A stretch of 64,000 nucleotides of DNA from assembly GCA_963711065.1 (NCBI GenBank), contig CAVQCO010000002.1, forward strand, positions 434,001 to 498,000, in the 5' to 3' direction. Made by a program: the position numbers and the translations under genes. The number at the start of each line of letters is the position of its first letter. The first letter of the stretch is position 1. Positions 63,071 to 64,000 of this stretch are shown here, piece after piece. This DNA is from Bog-473 sp963711065 (GTDB taxonomy: Bacteria > Actinomycetota > Acidimicrobiia > Acidimicrobiales > RAAP-2). The notes below the pieces were generated by a model. It did no database searches, was not told the origin of the DNA, and saw only the letters and a list, made by a program, of their open reading frames with translations.

Positions 63071-63364
63071 TCAGCTCTTCTCTGAGAGCCTTCGGCCTTC
63101 CTTGTCCGCCTCGCCCAAAGCGTCCTGACTCGCCTTGACGATCTTCTCCGCAAGCTGGGTCGACGCGCCGACAAGCTCCTCGGTCATCTTGAACGCCGAA
63201 TCAATGATCTGCTGGCGCGGGCCATTGTCCGCACGCACGTCGGGAAAGACCGCATTTACGATGTCAAGGAACTTGCGCACCGATTCAAGCGCCGTGTTCC
63301 CGGCATCATGAAACGACTCAATGATCCGATCAGCGCTGCCGGACCCAGTCTCTGTGCTGGTCAT
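63071..63364 (-). CDS. Small helical phasin-like protein, 97 residues
   Basis: I chose the ATG at 63364, preceded by GAGGAGGACCCT; the frame extends to 63511 without one. The protein is almost all helix and rich in Ala, Glu, Lys and Ser: ADRIIESFHDAGNTALESVR, QQIIDSAFKMTEELVGASTQ and LAEKIVKASQDALGEADKEG. This amphipathic pattern resembles phasins and other granule- or membrane-surface proteins. There are no catalytic residues or signal peptide, and the phasin similarity is only in pattern. Confidence 0.5.
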   Translation of the reverse strand: MTSTETGSGSADRIIESFHDAGNTALESVRKFLDIVNAVFPDVRADNGPRQQIIDSAFKMTEELVGASTQLAEKIVKASQDALGEADKEGRRLSEKS

Positions 63365-63552
63365 AGGGTCCTCCTCGTCTTGGGCCTCGATTCGCCACTG
63401 TGTGGCTACTCCGATTCTCTTCACCACGACAAGACGTGAAGTAGAGGCCTTCGGCAGGTTCTCGTCGCACGAGGCTGTCCCCAAGAACGCCGTACATGAT
63501 AGGCCCGACAATTGTCGAGAGGGAAGACGATCAAAGCGAGTCCACCTACGCG

Positions 63553-63592
63553 AAAGCGCCCGTCCCGCGAACTCACGGGATCGGGCGCTTTT
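63553..63592. terminator. Rho-independent terminator-like hairpin
   Basis: Arms AAAGCGCCCGTCCCG and CGGGATCGGGCGCTTT pair with one bulged base around CGAACTCA. A short T-run ends the plus-strand side and an A-run the other side, so it could act in both directions. It lies upstream of the phasin-like gene; the gene it terminates is not evident and may lie to the right. Confidence 0.7.
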
Positions 63593-63599
63593 CTCACCT

Positions 63600-64000
63600 G
63601 TACTCCGAGAACGGATTGCTTGGGGAATAGCTACCAGTAGGGCATCCGTGCCCCTGCCGTCGCAACGCTCCGATTTTCGAGCTGCTTGCCGTTGGTCTAA
63701 CTGGGCCTCCCAGGATCTCTCCCGGTCAATCCCCTTTCCATCCGTTCTCAGGATGGCCCTTCATGCATACACCGCATAAGCGCCTCCTTCCGGAACCCTC
63801 TCGGATCCCGCACCGTCAGTATGCGCTCGGTGCTCCGCGACTTCCAGAGTCCAATGACCCTTCTGGGCCGGTACGGTGCCGCTGGTTCCGCCGGCATTCC
63901 TCTGATCTTTGCCAGTGGGGTACATCGGTCGAAGTCCAGGGTTGATCCGGGCGACCAGGTGCCCCCGAACGCCCCTTCATGAACGGCGTACTGGGGCAGG
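63600..64000. other. No supported gene at the right edge
   Basis: Short open frames exist but show no coding bias or recognisable motif. The only item seen is a partial copy of the dispersed motif (GTGCCCCCGAACGCC) at about 63959-63973. Confidence 0.4.

Overview
The window is 64 kb of GC-rich DNA from an actinomycete-like bacterium. Supporting features are GTG/TTG starts, 4-bp ATGA/GTGA gene overlaps, a LysM-BTAD transcription regulator, DUF4232 and SCO6745-like proteins, and Thr/Pro-rich secreted proteins. A member of the Acidimicrobiia or a related uncultured lineage is plausible, but no rRNA or marker gene in the window proves it.

Region 1 (1-11.4 kb) is a cell-surface pilin operon. It holds the end of a secreted protein, then a giant minor-pilin-like protein with a prepilin peptidase motif followed by more than 20 Ig-like repeats, then a PilX-like protein with IPT/TIG repeats. 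The giant gene contains a near-exact tandem duplication of about 2.55 kb and four apparent frameshifts. Region 2 (11.6-36.7 kb) is ordinary core genome. It holds small membrane proteins, four tandem 62-bp hairpin repeats, a TPP enzyme with an FAD oxidase, a UvrD-like helicase, an amine oxidase/SCP2/APC permease group, divergent ddl and murF, the LysM-BTAD regulator with a membrane partner, a phosphotransferase, an aldehyde dehydrogenase, a CHAP protein, an acyltransferase-SGNH fusion, an IMPase and a SCO6745-like gene.

Region 3 (36.7-47.1 kb) is accessory. A four- to five-gene translationally coupled operon encodes secreted proteins with SipW-type signal peptides and Ig-like domains. It lies between two direct copies of an unidentified, possibly structured element (A at 36686, B at 41976). 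Element B directly follows the 5' half of a tRNA-Val(TAC) gene, and the intact tRNA-Val lies 5.07 kb downstream. Between the two tRNA copies are an ATP-grasp ligase, a flavoprotein monooxygenase-like gene and a methyltransferase.

Region 4 (47-64 kb) is a patchwork of short orphan genes: a lipoprotein, a methyltransferase, a stand-alone REase-fold protein, a lone winged-helix protein, a K+ channel with an odd selectivity filter and a DsrE-like protein. Many of their intergenic gaps hold a short dispersed motif close to CCCCGNNCGCCGGGA. The region also carries an IS3-family element, an IS30-family element and two IS110-family transposases.

Reading frames are broken by single-base indels in at least seven otherwise well-conserved genes, in core and accessory regions alike. 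Residual indel error from long-read sequencing is therefore as likely as real gene decay, and the fragmented genes below are described as the products they most likely encode. All assignments come from reading motifs by eye; no database search was run.
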